Below the pieces are notes generated by a model. The model saw only the letters and a program-made list of their open reading frames with translations, did not search any database and was not told the origin of the DNA. Shown piece after piece: positions 1-9,264 of a stretch of 60,129 nt of DNA. Each line of letters begins with the position of its first letter. The stretch's first letter is position 1. The stretch comes from an uncultured candidate division Zixibacteria bacterium. GTDB lineage: Bacteria > Zixibacteria > MSB-5A5 > GN15 > PGXB01. The stretch covers positions 1 through 60,129 of the forward strand of contig CALAMC010000030.1 in assembly GCA_937925655.1 (NCBI GenBank), in the 5' to 3' direction. Position numbers and translations under genes: made by a program.

Positions 1-2630
1 AGCCATTCGGTGGTCTCTAAATGGCTGCTCTTTCCCGGCACCGATGAAGCAGATAACTCATAATAGAGACGGCCATCACCCGCATTGGATATGATAAGCT
101 GTTCGGAAGCCGAATCGCCCTGGAGCAGAACCTGATTTATGGCAATCGGCTGGACATTTATGGCGGGTGCGAAATCGATGCTGATATCATCGACAAACCA
201 GTCATCGTAATTTCCGGCGGTGGCGGAATTGCGAATCCGTAAACGGAAGGCGGCATGATAGGCGTCGGGCGGCAGAATCAAATAACCTATAGAAAACCCG
301 GCGGCGCCGGTCCCGTCTCCCATATAAGTCTGCAATGTACTCCAGCCGCCTGAAGAATTCTTGTATTCGAAATATAGATTGTCTCCGACATCGGGCGGAT
401 CGGCATTCCCGCCGGGTTGGTAGAAAAACGGTACCTGGACGTTATCAAGGCCCCGCAAATCCATAACCTGGGTTATGACCGTGTCGGCCCCGCCGGGTAT
501 GCCGTCGAAATTCAGGCTGTACGGCGATGAGGGTTCGTTGGAACCTCCATCATTAATGGCCGCCCCTAAAGATCTATAGAGCCATTTGTCGAGGTCAAAA
601 AACGTCGCCGGGAAATTGTCAAAAAATGGCAGAGCAATAGGTTGTCCTTCGGAAATCGCTTTCAGAGTGACAGCGTCTGAAATCGAATTATCAGCCACCG
701 ACGTAGCCGTGATTTCCGCCAGATCAAAATCACCGTATGCGGTGCCCTGAACTTCAATCGCCGCCTTAAAATTAAACGTGTTGCCGGGTGGGATAAGTCC
801 GGAAGTGCTTATTTGTGATGTCCCCGACTGGTTCCAGATCGAAACCGGCCATAATCCGGAAGTAACCTGTAAACCGTATGAATCATCAAAAGCGCCGCTA
901 TTGGTAAGCGTCAGATCAAACCAGGCCGTATCCGGCTTAATCGCGTAAGCGGAATCAATAGCCGCGTTCAGGCTCACTCCGAAATTGAGGATATTGAACG
1001 AATATGTTACGGTCGTGTCGGCCGATCCCGCGGTATTCATGGCATAGAGGTAATAACTTATGCCGGTTCCGGGCGACTGGGCCGGAATATAGCCGCGGTA
1101 TTCATTCGGTTGCCCGGTTGCCAAAAGCGTATCCTTATACCAAACGGTCGCGTTCCGGTAATAAAGCAACAGAGAATCGGCCACCAGCGGATGACTGCTT
1201 GTGATAACGGCGTTAACGGCATAATCGTTGAGAGTATCGGCCGTGTTGGTCAGCGGCGTATGCGCGATTGCGATGGTGCTGGAGGGATCAAAACCGTCAA
1301 GAATGGTGGTGGAAGTGTTGTCCGGGTCAAGCCAATCGCGCAGGCGGTTCGAGGATGATCCTCCGCCTGTCCATGACAATGAAAATTTGCCATACCAGTC
1401 GGCCGAAATATTATCGCATGAGGCATAACCCCCGTGAAGTTGACCGACAATTCGGTGATTCTGGTCGAACAGGGGCGACCCCGATGAACCGCCCTCGGTG
1501 GTACCATCCTCCCAGTTACCGACCCGCCAGTGAGTCGTTCCGCTGGTGGACAAGTAGTTGGCCGACGTCACGGCGTTGTAATCGAACGAAATTTTCTTGA
1601 TATCGCCGCTGGGATGATGGATACCGGTCGAGGAGGTCGAGGCCACGTTGACGGCCGACCACCCGGCGTAATATACGTTGTATGAGGGAGGAGGAGTTTC
1701 ATCCAGTTCCAGCAGGCAGAAGTCGGAAGTGGAATAGTTCGCGCGCAGAGTTGAACCCTGCACAGTCATATAGGTCGGGCCATTTATATTGGCGCAAGTG
1801 GGACTTTCATAATTGAACATGAAAATCCAAGTGTCCGAACCGGGCAAACAATGATTGGCGGTTAAAAAGTATGGTGTCTGGTCCTGGCGAACATTGTTGA
1901 CCAGGGCCCCGGAGCATATGCGTGAGCCCCCGGCCGTCAGAATCATGGCCACCGCCCGTTTTTCCAACTGCCACGGTTCGCCTTCGGGACAGTTGACGTT
2001 ATTATTGCACGATCCGGAACTGCCGAAACCCATGGCGTCCTTTACGACATCGCGATTGAACAAGTCGCGATAGGCATGAACCACCGATGATATGGCTATT
2101 ATCCCCCGGCCGGCTACTTCTTTCGGCTCATAATATTCCAAAATGCTGACGTCGCCTTTGACCGGGGCGGTTGCGAAACGGCCGTGTTCCTTGTTATTTT
2201 CTGAAGTGAATGCGCCAATCACATGCGAACCGTCGGCATTGTAAATAAACAGCCGGGCGCCTTCGGGAAGATAGTATCGTTCATATATAAGATTTAGCGA
2301 ATATGCCCCCGGCGAAGAAATCTTTAGCCGCCACAAGCGGTCGCCGTTGGACAGAATCTCCCAGGTGCCGGAGTTGTCGAGCGTGTAATCGACATCCATC
2401 GGGGCACCGAAACGATATGGAATATCTTTGAAGGCGTCGAGAGAGTCCTGCGCTTTATAGGCGGCTACATCGACAGCCGGCAGTCGTTTTTCCTCTATGG
2501 CCATTGCCGTGGTGGTAAGCAGATTCTCAAAGCTGTATGGTTGCCCGCCCTTGCTCAACTGGGCGAAACCGCTGCCGGATAAAATAAACAAACCGAGGCA
2601 GCACCATGCGATTGTCCTGATCATCTTCAT
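1..2630 (-). CDS. Secreted trypsin-like (S1) serine protease, lysyl-endopeptidase type, C-terminus cut by window edge
   Basis: About 876 residues are visible from ATG at 2630 to the left edge; no stop is seen in the parts I translated. Residues 1-25 form a signal peptide, so the protein is exported. The protease domain carries the S1 triad in the right order: His260 in TANHC, Asp303 in SDFCLLEL and Ser383 in GGSSGSPLF. The order and spacing resemble Achromobacter lysyl endopeptidase and V8-type enzymes. From about residue 430 come beta-rich adhesion-type modules, including a MAM or jelly-roll-like segment with the phrase DDWFVDDISID and the beginning of an Ig-like repeat at the edge. A dockerin like those of its neighbours may lie beyond the edge, but that is not visible. 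The ribosome site is weak (GGGAAAA). The likely role is extracellular protein digestion; cleavage after Lys is inferred from family resemblance only. Confidence 0.82.
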   Translation of the reverse strand, partial: MKMIRTIAWCCLGLFILSGSGFAQLSKGGQPYSFENLLTTTAMAIEEKRLPAVDVAAYKAQDSLDAFKDIPYRFGAPMDVDYTLDNSGTWEILSNGDRLWRLKISSPGAYSLNLIYERYYLPEGARLFIYNADGSHVIGAFTSENNKEHGRFATAPVKGDVSILEYYEPKEVAGRGIIAISSVVHAYRDLFNRDVVKDAMGFGSSGSCNNNVNCPEGEPWQLEKRAVAMILTAGGSRICSGALVNNVRQDQTPYFLTANHCLPGSDTWIFMFNYESPTCANINGPTYMTVQGSTLRANYSTSDFCLLELDETPPPSYNVYYAGWSAVNVASTSSTGIHHPSGDIKKISFDYNAVTSANYLSTSGTTHWRVGNWEDGTTEGGSSGSPLFDQNHRIVGQLHGGYASCDNISADWYGKFSLSWTGGGSSSNRLRDWLDPDNTSTTILDGFDPSSTIAIAHTPLTNTADTLNDYAVNAVITSSHPLVADSLLLYYRNATVWYKDTLLATGQPNEYRGYIPAQSPGTGISYYLYAMNTAGSADTTVTYSFNILNFGVSLNAAIDSAYAIKPDTAWFDLTLTNSGAFDDSYGLQVTSGLWPVSIWNQSGTSQISTSGLIPPGNTFNFKAAIEVQGTAYGDFDLAEITATSVADNSISDAVTLKAISEGQPIALPFFDNFPATFFDLDKWLYRSLGAAINDGGSNEPSSPYSLNFDGIPGGADTVITQVMDLRGLDNVQVPFFYQPGGNADPPDVGDNLYFEYKNSSGGWSTLQTYMGDGTGAAGFSIGYLILPPDAYHAAFRLRIRNSATAGNYDDWFVDDISIDFAPAINVQPIAINQVLLQGDSASEQLIISNAGDGRLYYELSASSVPGKSSHLETTEW

Positions 2631-2758
2631 TTAATTTTCCCTGTTCCTATTTAATACGCCATTTTTCTCGCGCCATTTTCCAATTATCGGAAAATCTATC
2701 TATCTCTTGCTTCAAAAAATCGCCGCGACCATTATTCGAATCGAATTAAACTTCCCGG

Positions 2759-4942
2759 TCAGCCTTCACAAATCGGCTCCGGCCCCGGCGGACTACCGTA
2801 TATATAATCTATCAAATAAAGTATATCTATCAGGTTCACGGTTCCGTCACCGCTGGCATCGCCGGAAACCATCGGCTCCGGCTGCGGTCCGGCCGGGATA
2901 CCATAAAGGAAATCTATTATGTACAAAATATCAATCAAATTAACAGAACCGTCATCGGTAACATCACCGCAGGAGTAATCCGGGCCAACCATTACGGTTA
3001 CCGGAACGATTGGACAATAATCGCTCCACTGATTTTGGGCGTCGCGGGCGCGCACACGAAAGAAATAATCTCCGGGGGTTTTACTCGAAAATGTATATGT
3101 CGTGTCGGTTGCGGCAAAATCGGTTTTGGTCGCGAACCCCATGACCGGATATATATCATCGATATAAAAACCTTCTTCATTCACGTAGGCATCCGTATAG
3201 TATGAAACGCGTATCCATATTTCCTGGCCGACGTAAGCGCCAAGACCGAAGCGTCCTTCCACCCAGCCCGAGGAGAATCCCGTGATGCCGTTGCCCCGGT
3301 TATTGCTGTTAGGGTTATAATTGGTCGTGATGTTACCCTGAAGAGGAGCGAAATTAATACTGTCGGTGGAGACTTCCACATAACCGTAATCCCAGTCTTC
3401 TTCGATGGCATACCAGATTCGCAGTTTGAGAGTATCATTAGGTTGAACCGTGTACGAGTTATCGGTCTGAACATAATACTCACGGTTGTTGCCGGTGCCC
3501 GAAAAGAAGCTGGACGGCGCCGAATAACTGCGAGCGGCGGATATTTTGAAACCATAGTCGGACCAACCCTCAAAGCTTTCGGCCGGGTCGGTCAGGGGCT
3601 GGAAGTTCTGAAGCTCCTGCAGTTCAAAGGAAATGGCGGGATTGAGTGTGTCGATGTGTGTCCAGTGCAGATTAAAGCCGCTGGAATTGACGGTATCGGC
3701 GACATAAAGATCCGGCACCGCCGGTGGTTTCAGGGTGTAAATTTTATCGGCAATGCGGGCCAGAAACAGGTTAGGCCCGAGATTTTCGGAAACCAGTTGC
3801 GGGATGCGCGATGTGGCGGGCCAGAATCCGTCGGCCTGGGAACCGACTTCCATCGTCATGGCAAATGTTTTATCCTTCAACGTCTGTTCACCATAAATCC
3901 AGTCGTCACTGCTACCATTGACCACGTAAAGCTGCCACGACGGTCCGGGGATATAGCCGTTAAATGCATTTACCGTATCTCCGATTTCAATAAAAATATC
4001 ATTATCCGGAGTGATCAGGCCGTCAAGATAACCATAGGGCCAAAGTAAAAGATTCGAATAGGAATGATAAAACATCGAAATGACAAAATTCCGGCTGATG
4101 ATGAAATCCCGAATTGCCTGCGTTTCCGGTTCGGAAAACGGCCCGGTGCCGCGGTAGGTGTCATCGCTGGTGATGGGCGATGAGCCCTCGTTGTCGTAGC
4201 CCCATTCATAGCCGAAATTACGGTTCAAATCGATGCCGAACGTCCCGTCACCGTTATTGCGGCGGTTCTTGCGCCACATGCCGCCGCCATTAGGTTGAAT
4301 AACCTGATTATGATAATACCCATCGGGATTGACACATAAAATGAACCATAGTTCGCGATTATCGATCAGGGCGGTTATTTCAGAATCAACGCCATAATTC
4401 GTCAGTAAATGGTCTATAAAATGAAACAGCACTAACGGTGTGATTACCTCGCGGGCATGAATGGCGGCCGTATAAAGGACCTCCGGTTCGTTTTCATCAA
4501 TATCGGGATTGTCGGAAATCTTAAAAGCCCATATGTTCCGGCCCTGAATGGTCTGCCCGATACTGGCGGGTTCGGTGGTAATATCAGGATAATTGAGATG
4601 TATTGACGACATTTGTGTTTCGATTTCCGATAGTGTCATATAACCACCCATGTCTTTATCCATCAGCCGCGACTGGTAAAAGGCCACAAGATCGTCATGA
4701 ATAATGTCGATTTTAAGGTCGGAGGCCTGAAGTTTGAGCATGGTTTCGTTATCGACGAAAACGTCAACGTAATCTTCAAAAGGTCGGTAATCATCCAGCC
4801 GGAAAGATTCGAAAAGAATATAATCCGCCTTAGTTTGAAGATGGATTCTGGCTTGAATGACTTTTTCTTGTTCGGAAAAGACCTGCGGACATAAAAGTGT
4901 GAATAATAACAGGGAACAAACAAGGGTGCTCAAGACTTTCAT
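2759..4942 (-). CDS. Secreted M14 zinc carboxypeptidase with C-terminal type I dockerin
   Basis: 727 residues. The signal peptide is residues 1-23, and the start is supported by a GGGAGG ribosome site 7 bases upstream. The M14 catalytic domain spans about residues 100-400: zinc ligands His162 and Glu165 (HARE), Arg241 in DLNRNF, His293 in YHSYS and the catalytic Glu365 in TMEVGS. All key residues are present, so an active carboxypeptidase is expected. A beta-sandwich module with a jelly-roll look follows (about 430-570), then a fibronectin-III-like stretch. The C-terminus (about 655-727) holds two dockerin repeats with calcium-loop pattern DxTxDGxVNLIDILY. It lies downstream of the S1 protease on the same strand with a 128-base gap, suggesting a peptide-degradation neighbourhood. 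The role of the dockerin (cell-surface attachment or complex assembly) is unknown here because no cohesin is in view. Confidence 0.93.
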   Translation of the reverse strand: MKVLSTLVCSLLLFTLLCPQVFSEQEKVIQARIHLQTKADYILFESFRLDDYRPFEDYVDVFVDNETMLKLQASDLKIDIIHDDLVAFYQSRLMDKDMGGYMTLSEIETQMSSIHLNYPDITTEPASIGQTIQGRNIWAFKISDNPDIDENEPEVLYTAAIHAREVITPLVLFHFIDHLLTNYGVDSEITALIDNRELWFILCVNPDGYYHNQVIQPNGGGMWRKNRRNNGDGTFGIDLNRNFGYEWGYDNEGSSPITSDDTYRGTGPFSEPETQAIRDFIISRNFVISMFYHSYSNLLLWPYGYLDGLITPDNDIFIEIGDTVNAFNGYIPGPSWQLYVVNGSSDDWIYGEQTLKDKTFAMTMEVGSQADGFWPATSRIPQLVSENLGPNLFLARIADKIYTLKPPAVPDLYVADTVNSSGFNLHWTHIDTLNPAISFELQELQNFQPLTDPAESFEGWSDYGFKISAARSYSAPSSFFSGTGNNREYYVQTDNSYTVQPNDTLKLRIWYAIEEDWDYGYVEVSTDSINFAPLQGNITTNYNPNSNNRGNGITGFSSGWVEGRFGLGAYVGQEIWIRVSYYTDAYVNEEGFYIDDIYPVMGFATKTDFAATDTTYTFSSKTPGDYFFRVRARDAQNQWSDYCPIVPVTVMVGPDYSCGDVTDDGSVNLIDILYIIDFLYGIPAGPQPEPMVSGDASGDGTVNLIDILYLIDYIYGSPPGPEPICEG

Positions 4943-5174
4943 TTTGCCTCCCGGGCGGGTAAATTAAAACTCCTGCGATGTAATTGGATACAATATAACA
5001 GGTTATCGGATATTTCAAAGACCTTTTTAACGATTTGATGATACATTGGCAATTTTTTTGCAAAATCCGTCTCTATAATGCGGTTATTTAATGATACGCC
5101 ATAGTGTTGAGGCTTCTTTGCGAATTTGAGGAAGTTAAAATCGTGTTTGATGCGCAAATGAATCCAATAAAATC

Positions 5175-5286
5175 GCCCCGGCGATGCGAGCACGGACATC
5201 AGCCGGGGCTTGCTACTCAATCGAGCTCAACGGCCGAATTGAGTCCCCCCTCAAGGGATGAACCCTTTGGAGCAGGGTTCCCTGCT
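5175..5286. repeat. Cluster of four consecutive hairpins in a 532-base intergenic region
   Basis: The gap 4943-5474 lies between the M14 gene start and the end of the sigma54 regulator gene. It has no convincing gene. It contains four inverted repeats in a row: GCCCCGGC/GCCGGGGC (5175-5182 with 5202-5209), ACTCAAT/ATTGAGT (5215-5221 with 5238-5244), AAGGG/CCCTT (5253-5257 with 5263-5267) and AGCAGGG/CCCTGCT (5271-5277 with 5280-5286). There is no clear T-run after any of them on either strand, so simple terminators are unlikely. It may be a dispersed structured repeat or a non-coding RNA. No second copy was noticed in this window. The flanks (4943-5174 and 5287-5474) are AT-rich and show nothing I can name. 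Confidence 0.5.
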
Positions 5287-5474
5287 ACCGGGAATCTTAA
5301 GTTTAAAATCTTGGTAATCCTTACAGAATAAATACAATCGAATAACGTGCCATTCGGCAAAGATTTCATAAATATTTTAGTAATTATCTGACAAAGACTT
5401 AGAACGGACGGAAATCATCCTTAAGCGGGATCGTGTGAATTATACATAATTGGCGGTAAATTCTTCTGGTGAAA

Positions 5475-6821
5475 TTAACCTTTGACGATATTAAGTTCGT
5501 TAATCATTTTATGCAGATTGGCCGGATCTACCAGTAACTCCCGCGCGGTGGCGCTGACATTATAATCATTGCGGGCCAAAGCTTGAATGATCACCGTCTT
5601 TTTATATTCTTTTATTTTATCGGAAAGGGATTGGCCGTTTGACTCCATAGCCGGATGTCTTTTTAGATATTTCACTACATCTTCGCAAGTTATGTAAGAT
5701 GACGGCGTCAGGTCATATAATGACTGGACGGTATCCAACAACTGACGGACATTGCCGGGCCAATCGAAGGCAATCATATAGTCCAGCGCATCGGATTCGA
5801 ATATTTTGGGAACGCAACCATTACGGTTGAAATAATTTTCAGAGAAATAATCAATCAAAAGCGGAATATCCTCGCGTCTATCCTTTAACGGAGGCAAAGT
5901 AATGGTGATACCGTTTATACGATAAAACAGGTCTTCGCGAAAGACCTCATCGGCCACCATCTGTTGCAAATCACGATGGGTGGCACAAATCAGGCGGATA
6001 TCGGTTTTCTGGATTTCGGGTGAGCCCACTTTGTGGAACTCACCGTATTCGATAATTCGCAAAATTTTGGCCTGTGTGGTTATATCAAGGTCGCCGATTT
6101 CGTCAAGAAAAACGGTTCCGCCGTTGGCATATTCGAAAAGTCCGATAGTATCCGCAATCGCCCCGGTAAAAGAACCTTTCAAATGTCCGAATAGGTGCGA
6201 TTCAATCAAATCCGGAGCTTTATGATTGCAATTTAATATGCCCAGATGGGCCGAGCCTCGTTGGCTCGTTTTATGAATTGCCTTGGCCACCAGCTCCTTG
6301 CCACTGCCGGTCGGGCCAAGAATAAGAATTTTGCTGTCACTTTGGGCCACCTGTTTAATTAGTCTGTAAACTTTCAGCATGCCTTCCGATTTACCAACCA
6401 ATCCGTAGTCCTCAAGGGCGATTTGCCTTATGGTTCCGACATCGGTATGGAGTTTATGATGGATTACGGCGTTTTTAGCGGCGCGACGCAAACGGGCCGG
6501 ACGTTCGTTTTTGATGACATAGTCAAAGGGTTGGTATTCTTTTTCGATTTCGCCTTCGCTATAGTCTCCGGGATAACCCGTATGAAAAATTATCGGCAAC
6601 TCGCTGTCCCGTTCGTGAATTTTCCGGGCCGTTTCGAGTCCGTCCATTTTCGCCATGCGAATGTCGAGCACGACGGCGTGTATGTCTTTGTTTGCGCCAA
6701 GAACTTCCAGCGCCTGATAGCCCGATGAAGAGGTTAAAACATCATAGCCATCGGCGAAAACCTGGGTCAGCGCTTCCATGACCAATGGATCGTCATCAAC
6801 AATAAGTATACGGTCAGACAT
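5475..6821 (-). CDS. Sigma54-dependent response regulator, NtrC type
   Basis: 448 residues from the chosen ATG at 6821 (MSDRILIVDDDP), which follows an AGGAACAGGGG ribosome site. A longer GTG start at 6872 would overlap the kinase stop codon but adds 17 unlikely residues. Order of domains: receiver (1-120, phospho-acceptor Asp53, Lys104), AAA+ sigma54 activator (about 138-370, Walker A GPTGSGKE 169-176, sigma54-contact loop GSFTGA 216-221, Walker B FLDEIGD 238-244) and a Fis-type helix-turn-helix at the C-terminus (about 405-445). The loop reads GSFTGA instead of the usual GAFTGA. It should activate sigma54 promoters after phosphorylation by the kinase encoded immediately upstream. Target genes are not evident. 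Confidence 0.95.
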   Translation of the reverse strand: MSDRILIVDDDPLVMEALTQVFADGYDVLTSSSGYQALEVLGANKDIHAVVLDIRMAKMDGLETARKIHERDSELPIIFHTGYPGDYSEGEIEKEYQPFDYVIKNERPARLRRAAKNAVIHHKLHTDVGTIRQIALEDYGLVGKSEGMLKVYRLIKQVAQSDSKILILGPTGSGKELVAKAIHKTSQRGSAHLGILNCNHKAPDLIESHLFGHLKGSFTGAIADTIGLFEYANGGTVFLDEIGDLDITTQAKILRIIEYGEFHKVGSPEIQKTDIRLICATHRDLQQMVADEVFREDLFYRINGITITLPPLKDRREDIPLLIDYFSENYFNRNGCVPKIFESDALDYMIAFDWPGNVRQLLDTVQSLYDLTPSSYITCEDVVKYLKRHPAMESNGQSLSDKIKEYKKTVIIQALARNDYNVSATARELLVDPANLHKMINELNIVKG

Positions 6822-6868
6822 CCCCTGTTCCTGCTTTATGATTGCCGGCTTAAAAACCAACAGATGAA

Positions 6869-9151
6869 TCACTCATGCCCGGGTATTAATATAATGAATT
6901 TTGTCCCGCTGTCCAGTTTTGATTCTAAAAAAATGCGACCGTCATATAACGCCACAATGCGTTTGACGATGCTCAATCCGAGGCCGGTTCCGGAGCTGGG
7001 GCGGGTGGTAAAGAAAGTATCGAAAACCCGCGCCTTATTTTCTTCCGGTATCCCCGGTCCCGTATCGGCCAGTTCGATACGCACCTGATCGGCATCGACG
7101 GCGGCCGTTATATAAACTTCCTTTCGCGGGGAAGCTTCCATTGCCTGCAAGCTGTTTAAAAAGAGATTGTTTAGCAGGCTGTAGGCATGGGGCCGATAAA
7201 TGTTGATGCCGATTCCTTCCGGGACATCAACCCTAATAGTTGCGCCGATACCCTCGACCATGTCTCTGTTGCTGTCGATAATTTCCGCAACGACTTCGGC
7301 CAGAAAAGTTTTGTCCGTCTTTTTTTCGGCATCGAGCCGCGAGTAGATTTTAACCAATTCCACCATGGTCATGGCCCGGTCAATGGCCCTTTCGGCGAGA
7401 TCCATCAGCTTCTCTTGCCGGTTTATTGAATCTGGCGAATGATCATCCAGACGATCTTTTAGTGTATCCAGGGCCGTACGGGCAGGGTAGAGGGCGTTTA
7501 ATATTTCATGGGCAACGCCGCCGGCGATATCTTTGGCCTGCTTGTACTTTTCCGCCGCAATTAATTCTTCCTGGGCCTCTTTTAATTCCGTCAGGGCTTT
7601 GTCTAACCGGTTTTTCTGGTCCCCGATGATTTTATTTTTCCGCCGAAAAGCCGTCAGAATAGCCCAAATTATAGCGGTTATTATGCCCAGAGGAACCGCT
7701 CCGGCCAGAAAAGCCAAAAGCGGTTTTCGTGAAAAAATAGTATGCCAGGGAGCCTTAACCAGTTCATAAACATAGCTGTCGCTGTTAATGCCCAAAGATA
7801 CGGTGATCGTAAGCTTTTTGCTCGGACGGGATATATGAGTTGCTCGATAACTATATAAATTGAATGGACCCGATGCCTCTATTTCGGCCAGAGGTCCAAA
7901 ACGGCCATCGGTCAGGAGGAGTTTTGTTGCCTCAATGGCAATCAATATTTGATTATCTCCACGACCGAGAAAATCCCGGCAATCAAAAACAGAGAACGAG
8001 GCCGACCCCGAAATATCTTCTAACATATCCAGATTATGGTCATAAATGACCATCCGTCTTTGGGATGCAGTGATAAATATCTCCGGAATTCCGTTTGAGT
8101 TGTAATCGTAAAGCTGAATCTCGCGAATCATGGACATCCCCGGGATCTCCTTGTTCGCAATCAGAGCCCCCTCAAGGTCGTATAATTCGAGAAACATCCC
8201 ATGGGAAACCGATGAGTCAGATGTATCCGTTTGTTTCGGCAATGACCGGGCAACCAGAATTTCCAGGGCGTTATCATAATTAAAGTCATAAACGACCGGA
8301 GTTGCTGTGGTAAAGGAAGTTCCGGTTTCCACTTTCCACAATTCATGGCCGCCTCCATCCAGCACTATCAGGTAAGAATGGCTGTCATCCATATCTCTGG
8401 CGACGGCGGCGTTGCCTTTTGAGGCCACCCCGAATACCACCAACAAACGACCGTCAGATGGGTTTTCAACGACGTGAACATTCCGGCAGTTGATAATTCC
8501 CGCCATGTCATATCGCCACAAAATATTATCATTTTTCCAATCGAGGCAAACTATGCAACGGGGGTACAAATCATAGCCGGTGTCCACAGAAAATAATAGC
8601 TCCTTAAAACCGTCTCCGTTGAAATCATAGGCCTTGAGCATTAGTGCATAGGCGTCCCAAACTCCCGATTTATCCCGATCGACCCCGCTGACAATGAATT
8701 TCTTAAGTAGAACCTTCTTTTCGACGTCAACTATTTCCAGCCAGAGGCTGTCGCCCCTGACATAACAGACCGCGGCTTCTTCAAGATTATCATTATCGAA
8801 GTCGGCGATTAATGGCAGAGAAATATTGCCGGTCGGTATATGATAATGCCAGATAGCGTTGTGGCGTTCAATGTCGGAGTAAAATAGGATACTCGACGTG
8901 GTTTCATCAAAGGCGCGCCCGCCGATGATTAACATTCCATAATTGCCGTCCTTATTTATCATTATCGGAAACGCGTTGTCGAAACTTTTCGAAATCAGCT
9001 TATCCCTGATTTCGAACCGATACGGCAAAATGAGCGGGTCATCGACAGGTTTTAATTCCCGCACTAAAGGGGAGGCCGCATTAAGGACGCCCGCCAGCGC
9101 CAGAAATATTATACCCGATTGGATGAGTGTTTTCATAATCCAAAATGCCAT
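6869..9151 (-). CDS. Sensor histidine kinase with large FG-GAP/propeller-like extracytoplasmic domain
   Basis: 760 residues. The N-terminus has a signal or anchor segment; Met6 is a possible alternative start giving MKTLIQSG. Residues about 30-470 are predicted extracytoplasmic and contain repeated FG-GAP/VCBS-like phrases such as DFNGDGFKELLF, DFDNDNLEEAAV and DYNSNGIPEIFI, which suggests a beta-propeller sensor. A single membrane helix lies at about 480-505, followed by a coiled coil and the HisKA box (GGVAHEILNAL, His548). The ATPase domain shows the N box NLFLNSLQ, G1 DTGPGIP and G2 GTGLGLS. The next gene downstream is the NtrC-type regulator, whose GTG/ATG start region overlaps this stop, so the two form a cognate pair. 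The ligand of the propeller is unknown; a polysaccharide or calcium-dependent signal is only a guess. Confidence 0.9.
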   Translation of the reverse strand: MAFWIMKTLIQSGIIFLALAGVLNAASPLVRELKPVDDPLILPYRFEIRDKLISKSFDNAFPIMINKDGNYGMLIIGGRAFDETTSSILFYSDIERHNAIWHYHIPTGNISLPLIADFDNDNLEEAAVCYVRGDSLWLEIVDVEKKVLLKKFIVSGVDRDKSGVWDAYALMLKAYDFNGDGFKELLFSVDTGYDLYPRCIVCLDWKNDNILWRYDMAGIINCRNVHVVENPSDGRLLVVFGVASKGNAAVARDMDDSHSYLIVLDGGGHELWKVETGTSFTTATPVVYDFNYDNALEILVARSLPKQTDTSDSSVSHGMFLELYDLEGALIANKEIPGMSMIREIQLYDYNSNGIPEIFITASQRRMVIYDHNLDMLEDISGSASFSVFDCRDFLGRGDNQILIAIEATKLLLTDGRFGPLAEIEASGPFNLYSYRATHISRPSKKLTITVSLGINSDSYVYELVKAPWHTIFSRKPLLAFLAGAVPLGIITAIIWAILTAFRRKNKIIGDQKNRLDKALTELKEAQEELIAAEKYKQAKDIAGGVAHEILNALYPARTALDTLKDRLDDHSPDSINRQEKLMDLAERAIDRAMTMVELVKIYSRLDAEKKTDKTFLAEVVAEIIDSNRDMVEGIGATIRVDVPEGIGINIYRPHAYSLLNNLFLNSLQAMEASPRKEVYITAAVDADQVRIELADTGPGIPEENKARVFDTFFTTRPSSGTGLGLSIVKRIVALYDGRIFLESKLDSGTKFIILIPGHE

Positions 9152-9218
9152 ATGATTTTATGCCAATATAAAGGGAATAAGTGAAAAGTCAAGAATACCT
9201 GTATAGATGAAGATGACA

Positions 9219-9250
9219 AGGCGGAGAATAAACAATTTGATTCTCCGCCT
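9219..9250 (-). terminator. 11-bp stem hairpin after the tricorn gene
   Basis: AGGCGGAGAAT at 9219-9229 pairs perfectly with ATTCTCCGCCT at 9240-9250 around a 10-base loop. It sits 14 bases past the stop of the tricorn-type gene, on the side where its transcript would end. The T content after the stem is poor, so it may act as an RNA 3' end stabiliser rather than a strong intrinsic terminator. Confidence 0.5.
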
Positions 9251-9264
9251 GAATGACCGATTAT

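Noticed and set aside
3443..4048. A 201-codon open frame opposite the M14 peptidase gene
   Set aside because: It is the antisense shadow of a clear peptidase domain, with no ribosome site and no protein features.
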